DNA from: Parapristionchus giblindavisi
Lineage: Eukaryota; Nematoda; Chromadorea; Rhabditida; Diplogasteridae
Direction of reading: 5' to 3'
Length of the DNA stretch: 64,000 nt
NCBI GenBank assembly: GCA_943737045.1
Contig: CALSFV010000260.1
Span: forward strand, 248,001 to 312,000
Shown here: in pieces, positions 11,839 through 22,088 of the stretch
How the letters are laid out: every line of letters starts with the position of its first letter
Numbering within the stretch: position 1 is the stretch's first letter
Position numbers and translations under genes: made by a program
Notes under the pieces: generated by a model
The model's input: the letters and a program-made list of their open reading frames with translations, nothing else
Told to the model about the DNA's origin: nothing
The model's database searches: none

Positions 11839-12933
11839 ATTTTATTTATTTATTTATTCTTTATTCCATCAAATATATATAATAACAGGGTGATGTGTAC
11901 ACAGAATAGGGATAGATGGATTTCCGTCGCATAAGGCGATTTCGGTTTTGGCTCGGTGGCAGTTTGTAAAGGATGAGGGTTTAGGGACGAATTCGAGAAT
12001 ATCTAATGATGAGGGTGGAGGGGAGATTTGATAACCCTGCACGGAAGGGTTTAGGGGACGAAAGAACTAATTCTGATGGGAGTGAATTCCAACAGTCTAT
12101 ACTTCTAGAGGCACATGTAGTATGGGTAGTAGAAATCCTATAAGGGAGAATAATACGAAATGGATGAGAAAGACGGTTGTATTGTGAGGGAAGAACAGAA
12201 AGGAGATTGGATGAATCAAACAAATTAAAGTTATGCATAGTATTATGAATAAATTGAATATCATAAATAGCTCTTCTATATTCAAGGGTTTCGAGGTTTA
12301 AATACGTTAGTCTATCATTATAAGAAGAAGGAGGTAAACGACATTTAGCTAACATTCTTTTGGTATAATTTCTCTGTACATCTTCAAGACAGTTGGTAAG
12401 GTGCTTTGAGGTGGGATTAAATACAACAGTAGATGATTCAAGTAGGGGTCTAACATAAACACAATAAGCTTTTAGGAAGATTTCTTTGGAATTAGAATAA
12501 ATAGTCTTGAAAAGAATATTTGCTCTTTGTATGGCTCTATTAGCAACAATGGAGATGTGATCATTAAACTTAAGATTTGGGGTCATGTGAATACCTAAGT
12601 CTTTAACAATAGGAGAAGGGGATAAAGCATAACCGTCAAGAAAATAAGTGGTTCTATTCTTAAGAGGCCCAAAGTGCATTACAGTACATTTGGTAAGGGA
12701 AAGGGTCATGTTCCACAATTTGCTCCATTCAGAAATTTGGTCAATAGTATATTGAATGTCTGCAGAGGAGGTGGGGACAGGGGCATATATCTTAATATCA
12801 TCAGCGAAAATACCATGACTGATATTAGAAGGGATAATTGATTGAATATCATTCAGATACAATATAAATAGGAGAGGACCAATACTAGAACCTTGAGGAA
12901 CGCCTGAGATAATAGGGGCAGGAAGAGAGAAAA
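11839..12933 (-). mobile_element. 5'-truncated non-LTR retrotransposon (LINE)
   Basis: An open frame from about 12933 down to its stop at 11981 encodes the C-terminal half of a LINE reverse transcriptase: GVPQGSSIGPLLFILYLND (fingers/palm motif), the catalytic FADDIKIY, KDLGIHM and a C-terminal CWNSLPSEL. A (TTTA)n tract at 11839-11860 is the 3' tail on the minus strand. The flanks resemble unit A at 7025-7045 with a short target duplication around acatt. It is 5'-truncated, as is usual for dead LINE copies, with no endonuclease domain. The exact clade (CR1/jockey/Rex-like) cannot be settled by eye. Confidence 0.85.
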
Positions 12934-13910
12934 CATTAGACGTTAGATATCGTTATCGTTTCCAAATCCTTTCTGATTCGCCTTCCTACTCCGGATCTAA
13001 GCTGAGAGCTCCGACACTGAGCTCCGAACTCCGAACTCCAAGATATTATGATGAAGCTTGAAACATATATGCAATATTGAAGAGAAAAGGAGAAGTACAG
13101 GGTGCGGTAGAATTACGGAGACATGATCTTTGATCTCCGACGGTCTCTCTCTATGCGAGCAGTGCACCCAAAAGCTCTTGTTAAATTCAGGAAGAGCAAG
13201 AAATCATGTCTCCGTAATTCCGGAATGTCGTGTATAAGAAGTGTCTCGAACCAATCAATATTCTAGGCTTTGTTGCTGTTCTTTGCGTTTGTCTAGGTCA
13301 GGTGCGGTTCGGCTGTCAGCTGCAAATTATCCACAAATTATCAACAGTGAGCGGACACACTGTGCCGATGCGCTATGTCTTTTCGTTTATATTTTTCTTG
13401 ATTTTTTTTGATTCTTTTCGAGGAAAATAAATTGTAAATTTAAAAAAAAATGTTATTTTACAAATTAGCTCGATGTCTTACTTTAAAGGTACAATGAAAA
13501 CGAAAGACAATGAACCCGGAACCAATCATGCCTTGTGGTATTATGGTCGTTGATTTCGAAGAAAGATTTTCATCTAAAATTTCGGCAATTCTTTGATCTT
13601 TCCTTTCATGATACACTTCCTTTCGAGTCATTGTAGATTTAGATATTTCTTGTCTAATAGAATTGTTAATAAATCTATTGTTAATCTATTGTAAATTCGC
13701 CCAACCCCGCAGTCTTTCGTAATAGCATCAAAGCTGTGATCTAGATATCGCAGCATTTTCGTCGTTCTTCATATTTTATTCATTATTTATTATTTACAGA
13801 ATATCGTTACTTTCTCTTGTTCAAGAATCGATAAATTATTATTATTATTATTATTACTTCACCATGGAAATCTATTTCAGCTTGAGTTCCATTCGCGATA
13901 ATCTTCAGTC

Positions 13911-14784
13911 ATGATTCTCCCTGCATTACTTGTCCTTGCTTTTTCCGAGGTATGGGTTAACATTAACGACTTTTCAATACAGTTGTTGTATCGATATTTA
14001 TAATATGCATTTATACCTCAGGCTCAGAATATTCGTTTACGCGTCAGTCACTGTCAATATAAACAATTGCCCGGAGATCTCAAAATGTTTCTGAAATGTT
14101 TACAAAATTGTCAAAAGGCGGGTCTATTTGCAATACTACCCAATACTTTATTTATTTATTCATTCATCCTTTCAGAATCCCGATTGTGATACGCTGGTGT
14201 TCAATATGGAGCCGGATTTAAGCTGTAAAATTTCACCCAATGAAGTTATCGCTGACTCCAACGCCCTAACTGCTGTCAAAGAAGAATGCGACGCACCGAT
14301 TTCTAGCACTCCAAACATGGAAACAACAACGCAATTTTCGTGTCTGTCTATTCCGTCTCTCAATATTACGCAGAATGACCAATTTGTATGTAATAATGGG
14401 CGATATATTTGTCGTAACGGCTTCGACGTCTATGTAGTGTTAAACAATGAGTTATACAACACAACTTACACAGGAAGATCATTATATGTGCAGCAGGACT
14501 ATCTAAGTCTGTTCGCAAGCTCCAATTCCATCAGATTCCAAAGTGAATACGTGGTGCAAGTGAAATGCTTTCACAACACCGTTTCGGTCTGTGAAGATAC
14601 CCTCCCCATAGGGGAGAATGCGTACCGTGACGGCAACGAGTTTATGTGCATGGATGGAACGGTATGGGACCCTGATCACAATTCACAAGTGGCATCATCT
14701 GACCATGTAAGATGCGATGGACGTTTTTGGTATTCTGGAAATGTACCACATCAGGGCTTTGCAGTTAAATGCAAGAAAACATAA
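13911..14784 (+). CDS. Secreted cysteine-rich protein, copy 2
   Basis: Paralogue of 7664-8531 in unit B. Exon 1 is 13911-13949 (signal peptide MILPALLVLAFSE), exon 2 is 14022-14117 and exon 3 is 14176-14784. Exon 2 again ends AAAAG/GCGGGT and joins in frame only with a GC donor. Differences from copy 1 cluster in exon 2 (V/L, S/C, N/K, E/G) and in the segment around TPNMETTTQFSC, while the last two thirds of exon 3 are nearly identical and all its cysteines are kept. The TTTCAG acceptor upstream of the ATG is also conserved (about 13875-13880). An extra AT-rich insertion of about 220 bp with an (ATT)n end lies upstream (about 13632-13855) and is absent from copy 1. Confidence 0.75.
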
Positions 14785-15384
14785 CCAAAAGAAGTGAATT
14801 TAATCTTTTTATGGCTTTTGTTAGTGTTGGTTTCACATTTGTTTATTTCAACTTCTTCATTGAGTTTACATGATATTTGTTATGGGCGAATAAACGGTTT
14901 CAAGCAGCATTCTTTAACAAACAAAGCGCCATATTGTTTCATACGATTCTGACAAGATTAGTAATAATAATATCATATTATAATTTATCTGCACCGAGGC
15001 ACTATATCAATTAAGTGAACAATAATAGGATACGATTGACGACTCTCCGAAATTGTTGGTAATGTATGTAATATTTCGACGCTATTAGGGTGGGTCCAAT
15101 CGAAGTTTAAATACTCGAATACTAGGAGCACTGTCCATACAATATATCGGGGCTTTATTTAAATAATGAAGAAGACCCCGAAAACTATTCCCATTGATGA
15201 TAAGATATGCAACATTACGTTCCAAATTGCTAATTGTAAGGGCTCCTCATCCCACTTTGTCATGAACTTCACAAACTTGTCAATAAGACTAAATAAATCA
15301 ATTTACATATTCAACAATTATCAACAGTGACAACGGAGATTTGTTTGGCGATGTTTGACGACTATTTGACGACAACAGTTTCTG

Positions 15385-15690
15385 TTAGTGTTGTTTCTTG
15401 GTTATGCCATAGTCTATGAAGAGTTGGGTCATATAGCTTTATCGGTCAGACGCGTTTCGGGTGTTTTAACCCATCATCAGTGACATTACCTACAAATAAC
15501 AGACATTGGGAATAGACAAGAGTGAAAACACGAGAATCAGAATATACTCGGAAAGTGACAAACGGCGGCAAATAATGACAATGGAGTGAAAAGATGAGAG
15601 AGAGAGTGGGTGTTATGTTAGAGACAGTGAGAGAAGAGATAATGGGGTGAGGTCATCAGTGAGTTCATAGCGGGCATTGATAGGTGTATC
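15385..15690 (-). mobile_element. Insertion or retained segment with hammerhead-like motif
   Basis: The segment is present in unit B and missing from unit A, where the flanking sequences join at about 9170. It holds the hammerhead-like motif at 15444-15484. On the minus strand it holds the end of an open frame (stop at 15613) reading EGRPYFCC, LFEWADLD and then NARYELTDDLTPL. That tail may be the original end of the GRF-like gene or may come from the inserted element; the sequence does not decide. Confidence 0.45.
15444..15484 (-). ncRNA. Hammerhead-ribozyme-like motif
   Basis: Minus strand, in order: GTCA (stem I, 5' side), CTGATGA (core), GGGT...ACCC (stem II, one U unpaired at its base), GAA (core), ACGCGT (minimal self-complementary stem III), C (cleavage position), TGAC (stem I, 3' side, pairs with GTCA). 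All invariant core residues are present. Very short stem III is typical of hammerheads found in Penelope-like elements, which may work as dimers. Activity is inferred only. Confidence 0.6.
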
Positions 15691-16970
15691 CAAATCGGCC
15701 CATTCGAACAGATCACAAACATCGCAGCAGAAGTAGGGACGACCTTCATAGATCGAAAAGTATGTTACAAAGCACCAAGCCTGACCGCATTTTGAGCCAA
15801 AATTTCCCAAAAAATCGTAAAACCTGACCGCATTTTGAGCCAAATTTTCACAAAAATCGAAAAACCTGACCGCATTTTGATCCAAATTTGCCAAAAATCG
15901 AAAAACCTGACCGCATTTTGATCCAAATTTGCCAAAAATCGAAAAAACTGACCGCATTTTGAGAAAACTTTTTCACAAAAATCGAAAAACCTGACCGCAT
16001 TTTGATCCAAATTTGCCAAAAATCGAAAAACCTGACCGCATTTTGAGCCAAATTTTCACAAAAATCGAAAAACCTGACTGCATTTTGATCCAAATTTGCC
16101 AAAAATCGAAAAAACTGACCGCATTTTGAGCCAAATTTTCACAAAAATCGGAAAACCTGACCGCATTTTGATCCAAATTTGCCAAAAATCGAAAAACATG
16201 ACCGCATTTTGATCCAAATTTGCCAAAAATCGAAAAAACTGACCGCATTTTGAGAAAAATTTTCACAAAAATCGAAAAAACCTGACCGCATTTTGATCCA
16301 AATTTGCCAAAAATCGAAAAACCTGACCGCACTTTGAGCCAAATTTTCACAAAAATCGAAAAACCTGACCGCATATTGATCCAAATTTGCCAAAAATCGA
16401 AAAACCTGACTGCATTTTGAGCCAAATTTTCACAAAAATCGAAAAACCTGACCGCATTTTGATCCAAATTTGCCAAAAATCGAAAAACCTGACTGCATTT
16501 TGAGCCAAATTTTCACAAAAATCGAAAAACCTGACCGCATTTTGATCCAAATTTGCCAAAAATCGAAAAAAACTGACCGCATTTTGAAAACGTAGCTATT
16601 CGACCTATGACGACCTTTACTGGAGTCCTTCTGCAAATGCTCATTCAACACCGTATTAATTAATATCTTTAAAAACCAATTATGGAAGTTGATAATCTAT
16701 CAAACCTGGGAAACTCGTTTGACGAGTTTATTACAGCTACATGAAGGGGGAGTCACGATCTCAGTAGGTTTTATAAATCGGAAGAATTTACATCCGTTTA
16801 CACGGCAAGTATAAAACAACTTCCCCTGGTTGAATGTCCCCTGGAAATTTACATAATTCGGATGTTGAAAAGAAGAGGAAGAAAATCATATCTTTGTTTA
16901 CCTTATTCAGCTGCACGGGTACATTGCACTTGCTTCTTGTCCTTGTCTTTGGGCTCGATATGGATGAAGG
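15613..16970 (-). pseudogene. GRF-type zinc-finger gene, copy B, split by a satellite
   Basis: Exons on the minus strand: 16902-16970 (starts PSSISSPKTRTRSKC, 23 codons), 16706-16840 (NQGKLFYTC, CKFFRFI, PPSCSCNK) and 16666 downward (ILINTVLNEHLQKDSSK). These three join in frame. Within the last exon the sequence enters the satellite at about 16587; matching coding (EGRPYFCC, LFEWADLD) resumes below 15760. In unit A the two sides are adjacent. The satellite lies exactly between the two halves of the second zinc-finger motif. The gene is dead unless the satellite is spliced out. Confidence 0.5.
15777..16587. repeat. 83-bp satellite made of two alternating half-units
   Basis: About twenty half-units alternate between a 41-bp form containing TTTTGATCCAAATTTGCC and a 42-bp form containing TTTTGAGCCAAATTTTCAC, both starting CTGACCGCA and ending AAAATCGAAAAA. 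Single-base variants are scattered through the array. The minus strand is free of stops over long spans in all frames because of base composition, so its long open frames are not evidence of coding. Confidence 0.95.
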
Positions 16971-17114
16971 CTGAATCAGCGTTTTTTTTTTCCGAAACTG
17001 ATTACGTGCATCTAAAAACTGTAACTCAGTACAACTTGCTAGTTAAAATTTAAATGCTATTTTACTGCAATTACTTCCAGTGATAAATTCTCTGCTTTTC
17101 AATGTCCTCATTAA

Positions 17115-17448
17115 AGATGGAGGCCCTCGAATGTCTATACAAATACGTAACATCATTTGTGCAAGAGATTAGTGATATGCAAGAAATTAGCGTGGACAGG
17201 CATCTATCCCTTGGTGTAGTGGTAAATGCGCTGTCTAGTTAGCGTAACGTCGCGGGTTCAAAACCTATTGCCGAACTTTCTTATTTTTTTTTTTTTTTTT
17301 TTTTCAAAATTTCGCGCCTTTGCCTGTACATCAAGCATGATTCGTTTATAATCATAAAATAATCTATGAACGGTATGCATAATCACTTTGGCTATACATA
17401 TTTCTGTCTTCACAATTTGTTCACGAAAATATTCGCAGGACTCCACCG
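17115..17448. mobile_element. TTAA-flanked element with tRNA-like core
   Basis: Inserted in unit B relative to unit A (10165-10175). TTAA is duplicated at 17111-17114 and 17449-17452. Weak terminal inverted repeats are seen (TGGAGGCCCTCGAAT against TGGAGTCCTGCGAAT). Inside, 17205-17276 is tRNA-like, with an A-box-like TGGTGTAGTGGTAAATG and a B-box-like GGGTTCAAAACC, followed by a T22 run at about 17284. A related tRNA-like block is at 46560-46640. Confidence 0.75.
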
Positions 17449-17752
17449 TTAAAGTGATTACTCTTATTCAATGGGGTTGGCACTTTTAAAGCGTGCGATC
17501 AACTTGATCAAGAAGAATCTCAGTAGAAAATCAAGATCCACGTTTTCCATAGCGAGAAAATTCTGCAAGTATTTATTGCAAACATGATATTGATTGTTTT
17601 ATTGATTGCGTATTCCATTTTCTGTGATGTTTTTGAGCGTAGAAACAACTGAAAAAAGTTTTCTTCGATATCACGCAAACATTGGTGTAAAATTGGTCAC
17701 AAGAATTGTCTGTAAAACGCATAGAGATTTAGCAGTTATGTTGTATATTTAA

Positions 17753-17855
17753 AGGGAGCGTTACCTCACTCAATGGTCTCTTCATATTTTTCTGTTCTCT
17801 AACAACGAGAGAGCATTGCGCGTCGAAGAGACCATTGAGTGAGGTTACGCTCCCT
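17753..17855. mobile_element. MITE, AGGGAGCG family, TTAA-flanked
   Basis: A 103-bp palindrome with ends AGGGAGCGTTACCTCACTCA and the complement. TTAA is at 17749-17752 and 17856-17859. The empty site in unit A reads tatatttaagagg, confirming TTAA as the duplicated target. Confidence 0.9.
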
Positions 17856-18059
17856 TTAAGAGGAACAAGCGCTTGCTAAACACACAATGATGATGAAATT
17901 GTCCACTGTTCATGGAAGAAAGAAGATAACATAAGAAAAACTCACAATATGTGCCAAACAATTCAGCGAATAAATTTTATAAATGCAAAGTATACGGTAG
18001 CACTCGTATCGATGTATATAAGACATCTGAAATTGTAGTTACATTATCTTAAATAGGTA

Positions 18060-19110
18060 AAAATAAGTAAGGTAAATGTTCAAGGAATTTAAAAAAAAAG
18101 GAAAACAAAGATGAGTTGAGAGAGGATAACAAATGTACGGAGAGAAGCGCTTGATTAGAGCAAGTTAGAGAAGGAGAGGAGGTGAAACGATATATTGACT
18201 ATGTTGACGATAATCCTATTTTTGAGGGTATCGAAATTTTTGGCCTGTGCCAACCCTCCTCCAGATTTGCGCAACTCTTGCGCAAATAACTCAAAACGAG
18301 AGAGGTATCTCTTCGCTTGAACCTTTTCAACTAAGAACGCATTGGGCCTGTGACCATCTCTACCTCTCCATCTTTCACCCCTCCCACTTTCTCTCTCTCT
18401 CCCATACCCTTTAACTTTTCCTTCTTTCATGAAAGGTCCTCATTCACACCCCTACATCTATTGATCTTTACAGAAGTTTCATTTATTTCTTAGTTGCAGC
18501 ATCGAATGGTAAAGTGGGGCGGGTGATTTTTGCTCTGTAGAAGACAGTCTAACAGTCTCAAAGATTGAATAGAGACAGAAAGAAATGTGAAAAGTTGAAA
18601 CATCCAGAAACTATAATAAAACTCAAGTTAATTCCCCTTATACATCGCCTCTTCTGATTATATTTTATGGAATAAATAAATAAATAAATAAATAAAAAAT
18701 ACTAACACTTTATCCTATCAACATATCCGAGGTAGATAAAACAGCGGGAATCTTAATATTCATAATTTCCATCATATAGTTTCCGAGAACGACGTTAACG
18801 ACAACCTTAGCAGAATATCGGACATCCAAGTTTTCAAGTAAGTAAGTAAGTGTCTGACAGAGAGCTTCTCCATGCAAGAAAACGTATGAAACTCATGATT
18901 ACAACAGTGAAATAACCTAATTCTAAGAAAACACTGCTTGTAAAATATTTTAGGTCACGTTTGACAGATTGTTTGGCAAAGTTATTTTATATAATGTATC
19001 ATTCAAAGGATCTCAAAATATAAAGTGAACAGTTTTCGTTTTGGTTTGTTAAGGAATGAAGCTTTGCTACTCTCTGAATCCATCCAAAGTAATTGGATAG
19101 AAAGTAATAC
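18060..19110. other. Unit B non-coding sequence
   Basis: Diverged from the matching part of unit A (about 10690-11270). It contains pyrimidine-rich runs and an (AAAT)n tract at about 18673-18697. No supported gene. Confidence 0.55.
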
Positions 19111-19118
19111 ATTGTAAT

Positions 19119-19627
19119 CAGGGCTGGGATTTTTTGAAAATAATTTCAAAAAAATTTTTGATCAAAAAATTCAAAAAATGGCTCAAAATTTTTTTGAATT
19201 CAAAATTTTTTACTTCGTTTAAAAGGATACTAAGCAATTCAGACACATCATTTTTGCCTGAAAAGTGGTTAAAACGTTCAATTACGCAATTAACCAAATT
19301 CTGAAACATGAAAACATCATACAATATTTTTTTCACTTTTTAAAAATTCTACGTCAGTGCATTGGGCACACTAATCCACACTAAAACCCATAGAATTCGC
19401 TTCATCAAGACCGTGAAAAATGATAAAAATGGGAATTTAGTTAAGTTTTGTCAAATGTTGTCACAATTTTCCACAAATGTTTACTTTTTGTCGTTTTAAC
19501 GTCACTTTTTTACATTTAATTTTTTGAGAAAAATTCAAAAAACTTTTTTGATTTTGAATTTTTTGAAATGGTCAAAAAATTTAAAAAAATTTAAAAAAAT
19601 TTAAAAATCAAAAAAATCCCAGCCCTG
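19119..19627. mobile_element. hAT-type non-autonomous element
   Basis: Ends CAGGGCTGGGATTTTTTGA and its complement are a classic hAT-style CAG...CTG terminus. Perfect 8-bp target duplications ATTGTAAT lie at 19111-19118 and 19628-19635, the size diagnostic of hAT. The interior near both ends is A/T-run-rich (repeated AAAAAATT), and no transposase is encoded. It is absent from the matching site in unit A (about 11255). Confidence 0.9.
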
Positions 19628-19832
19628 ATTGTAATTGGTGCTCAAAAATACAAATCGATTCAAACTTTTTTCTCAAGATTCTTATCGTCGCAACTTTATT
19701 AAACACTAATATGTATATTTCAATTGCAATGTGTGAGACAAATGTTTGACTCCAGTTTTATTCAGTGCTGGGTGATCGATCAATGATTGATAAAAATTTA
19801 TCAATCAATAAGGGTCGGAGTTGATGATGGAT

Positions 19833-20130
19833 TCAGAATCCCCATGGGTCAGAGGAAAAGTCGTCCTCAGTGAAGGGGTTCATTTTGTCTGCAACGACTC
19901 CTTTGTCCTTACTCTTATAACTGACGCTCTTGTCCTGCAAAGATCAGATATCACAAAGATAAAAGATCAACGATCAAAGAACAAACCGTGTTCTCCTTCG
20001 GCATTTGAGCTTCCTCCCAGGCACGAGGAAGCTTCGGTAGAAAGTTTTTTTCCTCCCAGTCCCATTTGTCAGTGAATCTGAAAGGCAAAATTGTCAATGT
20101 TCTCCTCATATCAATAAGCCGGTTTGGCAT
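19833..20130 (-). CDS. 81-codon DPWGF protein, copy B
   Basis: Family not recognised. Two exons on the minus strand: 19987-20130 (ATG at 20128-20130; MPNRLIDMRRT start, then FTDKWDWEE and LPRAWEEAQMPKENT) and 19833-19934 (DKSVSYKSKDKG...NPFTEDDFSSDPWGF, TGA). The 52-nt intron has GT-AG ends and carries the GATCTTT repeat common in introns here. AATAAA follows on the minus strand. NPF and DPW are known short docking motifs (EH domains, AP-2), but in a protein this short they may be chance. The arginine-bearing N-terminus could also suggest organelle targeting. It is intact and 81 aa, like copy C at 27204-27501. Confidence 0.6.
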
Positions 20131-20309
20131 ATATGTGTACGGTATGCAGAATAGGTTTTGCTGCTATGTTTTTGTGTTAAGATTATTCAAGAGAATATGC
20201 ACGGGAAAGAAAGGAAAAGAAAAGAAAACCAGAGAAAACTTCAATGACGTTATTCAGACATGGTCCATGGTCATCCCATGGGATAGACCTACCCTCAAAG
20301 TTTAGAACA

Positions 20310-21880
20310 ATTAGGATACTCACCGGCAAAATTTCGAAAAATATCGACTTGTAAAAATTATTGATTAATCATGTCCAAGAAATTTGAAGGAAAGAGTATG
20401 GTAACAAGTTGAATAAATGAGTACGAATATCAGAAGAGATCTTTAAGTGTTCAGTGAAGTGATAATAGTACGCTGTGTCGGAATTTAACGTTACCAAGAA
20501 CTGAAATATGAATTGATTTAAAAAAAAGATTTTTAGTTTAGAGAGTCAGAGAGCACAGTGGACAATAAGAAATATGAAAATTATAGTGGGAAAGTGTTGT
20601 TTGGAGGGGTGCATTTTCAGGCATGATTATCGCGTACTGAATTGATTTTTTCTATTTCCTTGGTCTTAGCATATAAAAATTATTTTTTGAGTCATTTCTT
20701 GTCGCGTGCCGACAGAGATTCCAATTTTCCATATGGAATTGTAAAACGAACGCGTCAAACTCAGTTGCCATAGGTACCATGGGATAACGCGCTGGAAATC
20801 CTCTTAAACGCAATAATTGCTAAATTTCTTGAGTTTCATGTTTTTCTCTGTCGGTACCCGATCAGATTTTATGCATGTAATATAGTGCAGTATTGAACGA
20901 AATCGCATATTATTAAAATCAGTACTCGTTCTTACTGTAAGTTAAATAACCTTTGTCGCTGGAAATAAAAATCGGAGGGCGGGACGCAAAAAAATCATGT
21001 TTGAGTGAATTTCGGCTACATTATCATTTTTTATCGAATTTCGCCTAGATCGGGTGGGTCGGGTGCCAAAGCCGGGTGGGTTTGCCGGTTTTTTTGGGTC
21101 ATATATGACTGTGCCTATTATTGCAAACTGATTTTATTTTCCCCTATTTTGTGTACCCACCCGCATTTTTTTGCCAAAAAAACCTACGTCACCCACCCGC
21201 ATTTTTTGTCCGGGGGATAACCATGGACCATGTCTGGTGTTACTGATCGTATGAAATACACTTGTTTAAATAGAGAGAGCGAAGAGAAGTGAGAGAAAAA
21301 GGGGTTTGATCGATAGAGTTTTTCTGCGTTTAGCAGCAGTAGTAAGGCAATTATGCAAGTACATTTTATACGGGAAATACTCGCCTTATTTCTTGTGACT
21401 TTTAAACCGCACACATCATTTACTATTCCGCTCTGATCACTCTCTCACTTTCTCACTCTCCGCTTTGGCCACACTCTCTCGCTTTCTCTGTATGTGAGAG
21501 AGTATTGCTAATGCAGGGAGTAAAACTTTGGTGTGCTTTTTATTATATTTGACCTAATGCTCTGGAAATTATTACTCTAGCAAAACTTTTGCGCTCTTTC
21601 GAATGGTATATAACAAAATAGTCAAATTTCAACTTTATTTTCCACAAGATCAAAGATCAAATTTGGAGTCCAATTTTTTTGCTGAAGTCTATCCCACCTC
21701 TCCACCTATGAAATTTAACTGCACACAAACGGTTTTCACCAATTGCTCCACTTTGCTTGCCGCCCTTGCGAGAACGCCTTTTAAATGAAATTACAAGCTA
21801 ATCGATAATAAAGAGGCCATAGGCAAACCTCATTATTAATATAGAAATTCATATGCGCTCTCTCGTTCTCTCCGCTCTCT
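20310..21880. other. Intergenic, left part of the inverted flank of the kinase gene
   Basis: No supported gene. Segments at about 20095-20200 and 21230-21540 recur inverted at about 26780-27235. About 21630-21786 resembles the right end of the giant TTAA palindromes (tccaatttttttgctgaagt, ending GAGAACGCCTTTTAA). Confidence 0.55.
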
Positions 21881-21887
21881 TCTCACA

Positions 21888-21895
21888 TATATAAG
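21888..21895 (+). promoter_or_regulatory. Candidate TATA box of the kinase gene
   Basis: TATATAAG lies 71-78 bp upstream of the kinase start codon. A start about 30 bp downstream would leave a 5' leader of about 45 nt. No clear splice acceptor lies between it and the ATG, so a trans-spliced leader is not suggested. Confidence 0.4.
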
Positions 21896-21965
21896 TCTCC
21901 CCGCACTCCTTCCATTTCATTTTCCACTCCTCCTGTCATCTTTCTCGGTTGAAACCAACAAAATC

Positions 21966-22004
21966 ATGCCTGTAAAGCCTCCGAAGCCGAAGTCCCGTCA
22001 GTTA

Positions 22005-22088
<84 letters not shown>

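Noticed and set aside
15973..16476. 167-codon minus-strand open frame and its overlapping neighbours
   Set aside because: They lie wholly within the 83-bp satellite. The unit length is not a multiple of three and all minus frames are open through composition, so this is not a protein gene.
15777..16587. CRISPR array
   Set aside because: Alternating half-units are directly contiguous without unique spacers; a eukaryotic satellite.
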